The notes under the pieces are model-generated. The model was given only the letters and a program-made list of their open reading frames with translations, was not told where the DNA came from and ran no database searches. From Rhodoferax sp. (GTDB taxonomy: Bacteria; Pseudomonadota; Gammaproteobacteria; Burkholderiales; Burkholderiaceae_C), in assembly GCA_021731215.1 (NCBI GenBank), contig JAKFXU010000417.1:1-5851 (forward strand): a stretch of 5,851 nt of DNA, in the 5' to 3' direction. The translations under genes and the position numbers were made by a program. This document shows, in pieces, positions 5,851 to 5,851 of the stretch (the first letter of the stretch is position 1; every line of letters begins with the position of its first letter).

Positions 5851-5851
5851 G

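Noticed and set aside
1..5851. CRISPR array, tRNA or rRNA genes, integrase or IS transposase
   Set aside because: No regular repeat-spacer pattern, no RNA gene sequence and no transposase or recombinase motifs were found on either strand.

Overview
The window is GC-rich, densely coded DNA that looks like a Burkholderiales chromosome, most likely Comamonadaceae (Rhodoferax/Polaromonas/Acidovorax-like). That placement rests on how the UppP and MutS proteins read and on codon choice; I could not run a search. No stretch longer than 300 bases lacks a gene.

Layout: (1) 3-845 (+) is uppP, cut at its 5' end by the window edge. (2) 873-1694 (-) is an alpha/beta-hydrolase convergent with uppP. (3) 1743-4784 (-) is an accessory cassette of three overlapping genes: a CcdA-type antitoxin with an unusual N-terminus, a CcdB-type toxin, and a large MmeI-like (type IIL/IIG) restriction-methyltransferase. 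(4) 4936-5851 (-) is the C-terminal third of mutS, cut at the window edge. MutS, UppP and perhaps the hydrolase are housekeeping genes. The cassette between them looks acquired, and mutS and the hydrolase may once have been neighbours.

The cassette is the interesting part. A candidate sigma70 promoter with a perfect 15-bp palindrome over its -10 region precedes a strong AGGAGG ribosome site, then ccdA and ccdB (stop/start overlap TGATG), then the methyltransferase, whose ATG lies 11 bases inside the end of ccdB. The methyltransferase reads as one open frame of 779 residues but has been rearranged twice without losing frame. Near 3396-3497 a large internal block, including the expected helical spacer and the SAM-binding motif I, is gone and is replaced by about 34 unrelated codons with an inverted repeat. 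Near 2844-3122 about 93 codons have been added, and this addition carries, in another frame of the same strand, a complete 79-residue DUF1640-like small membrane protein gene.

The simplest reading is a toxin-antitoxin module driving a restriction-modification gene that has lost methylation ability and serves as a landing site for small insertions. A retained N-terminal PD-(D/E)XK nuclease motif, an open frame of over 2.3 kb and a nested gene make it worth asking whether the remnant still does something.
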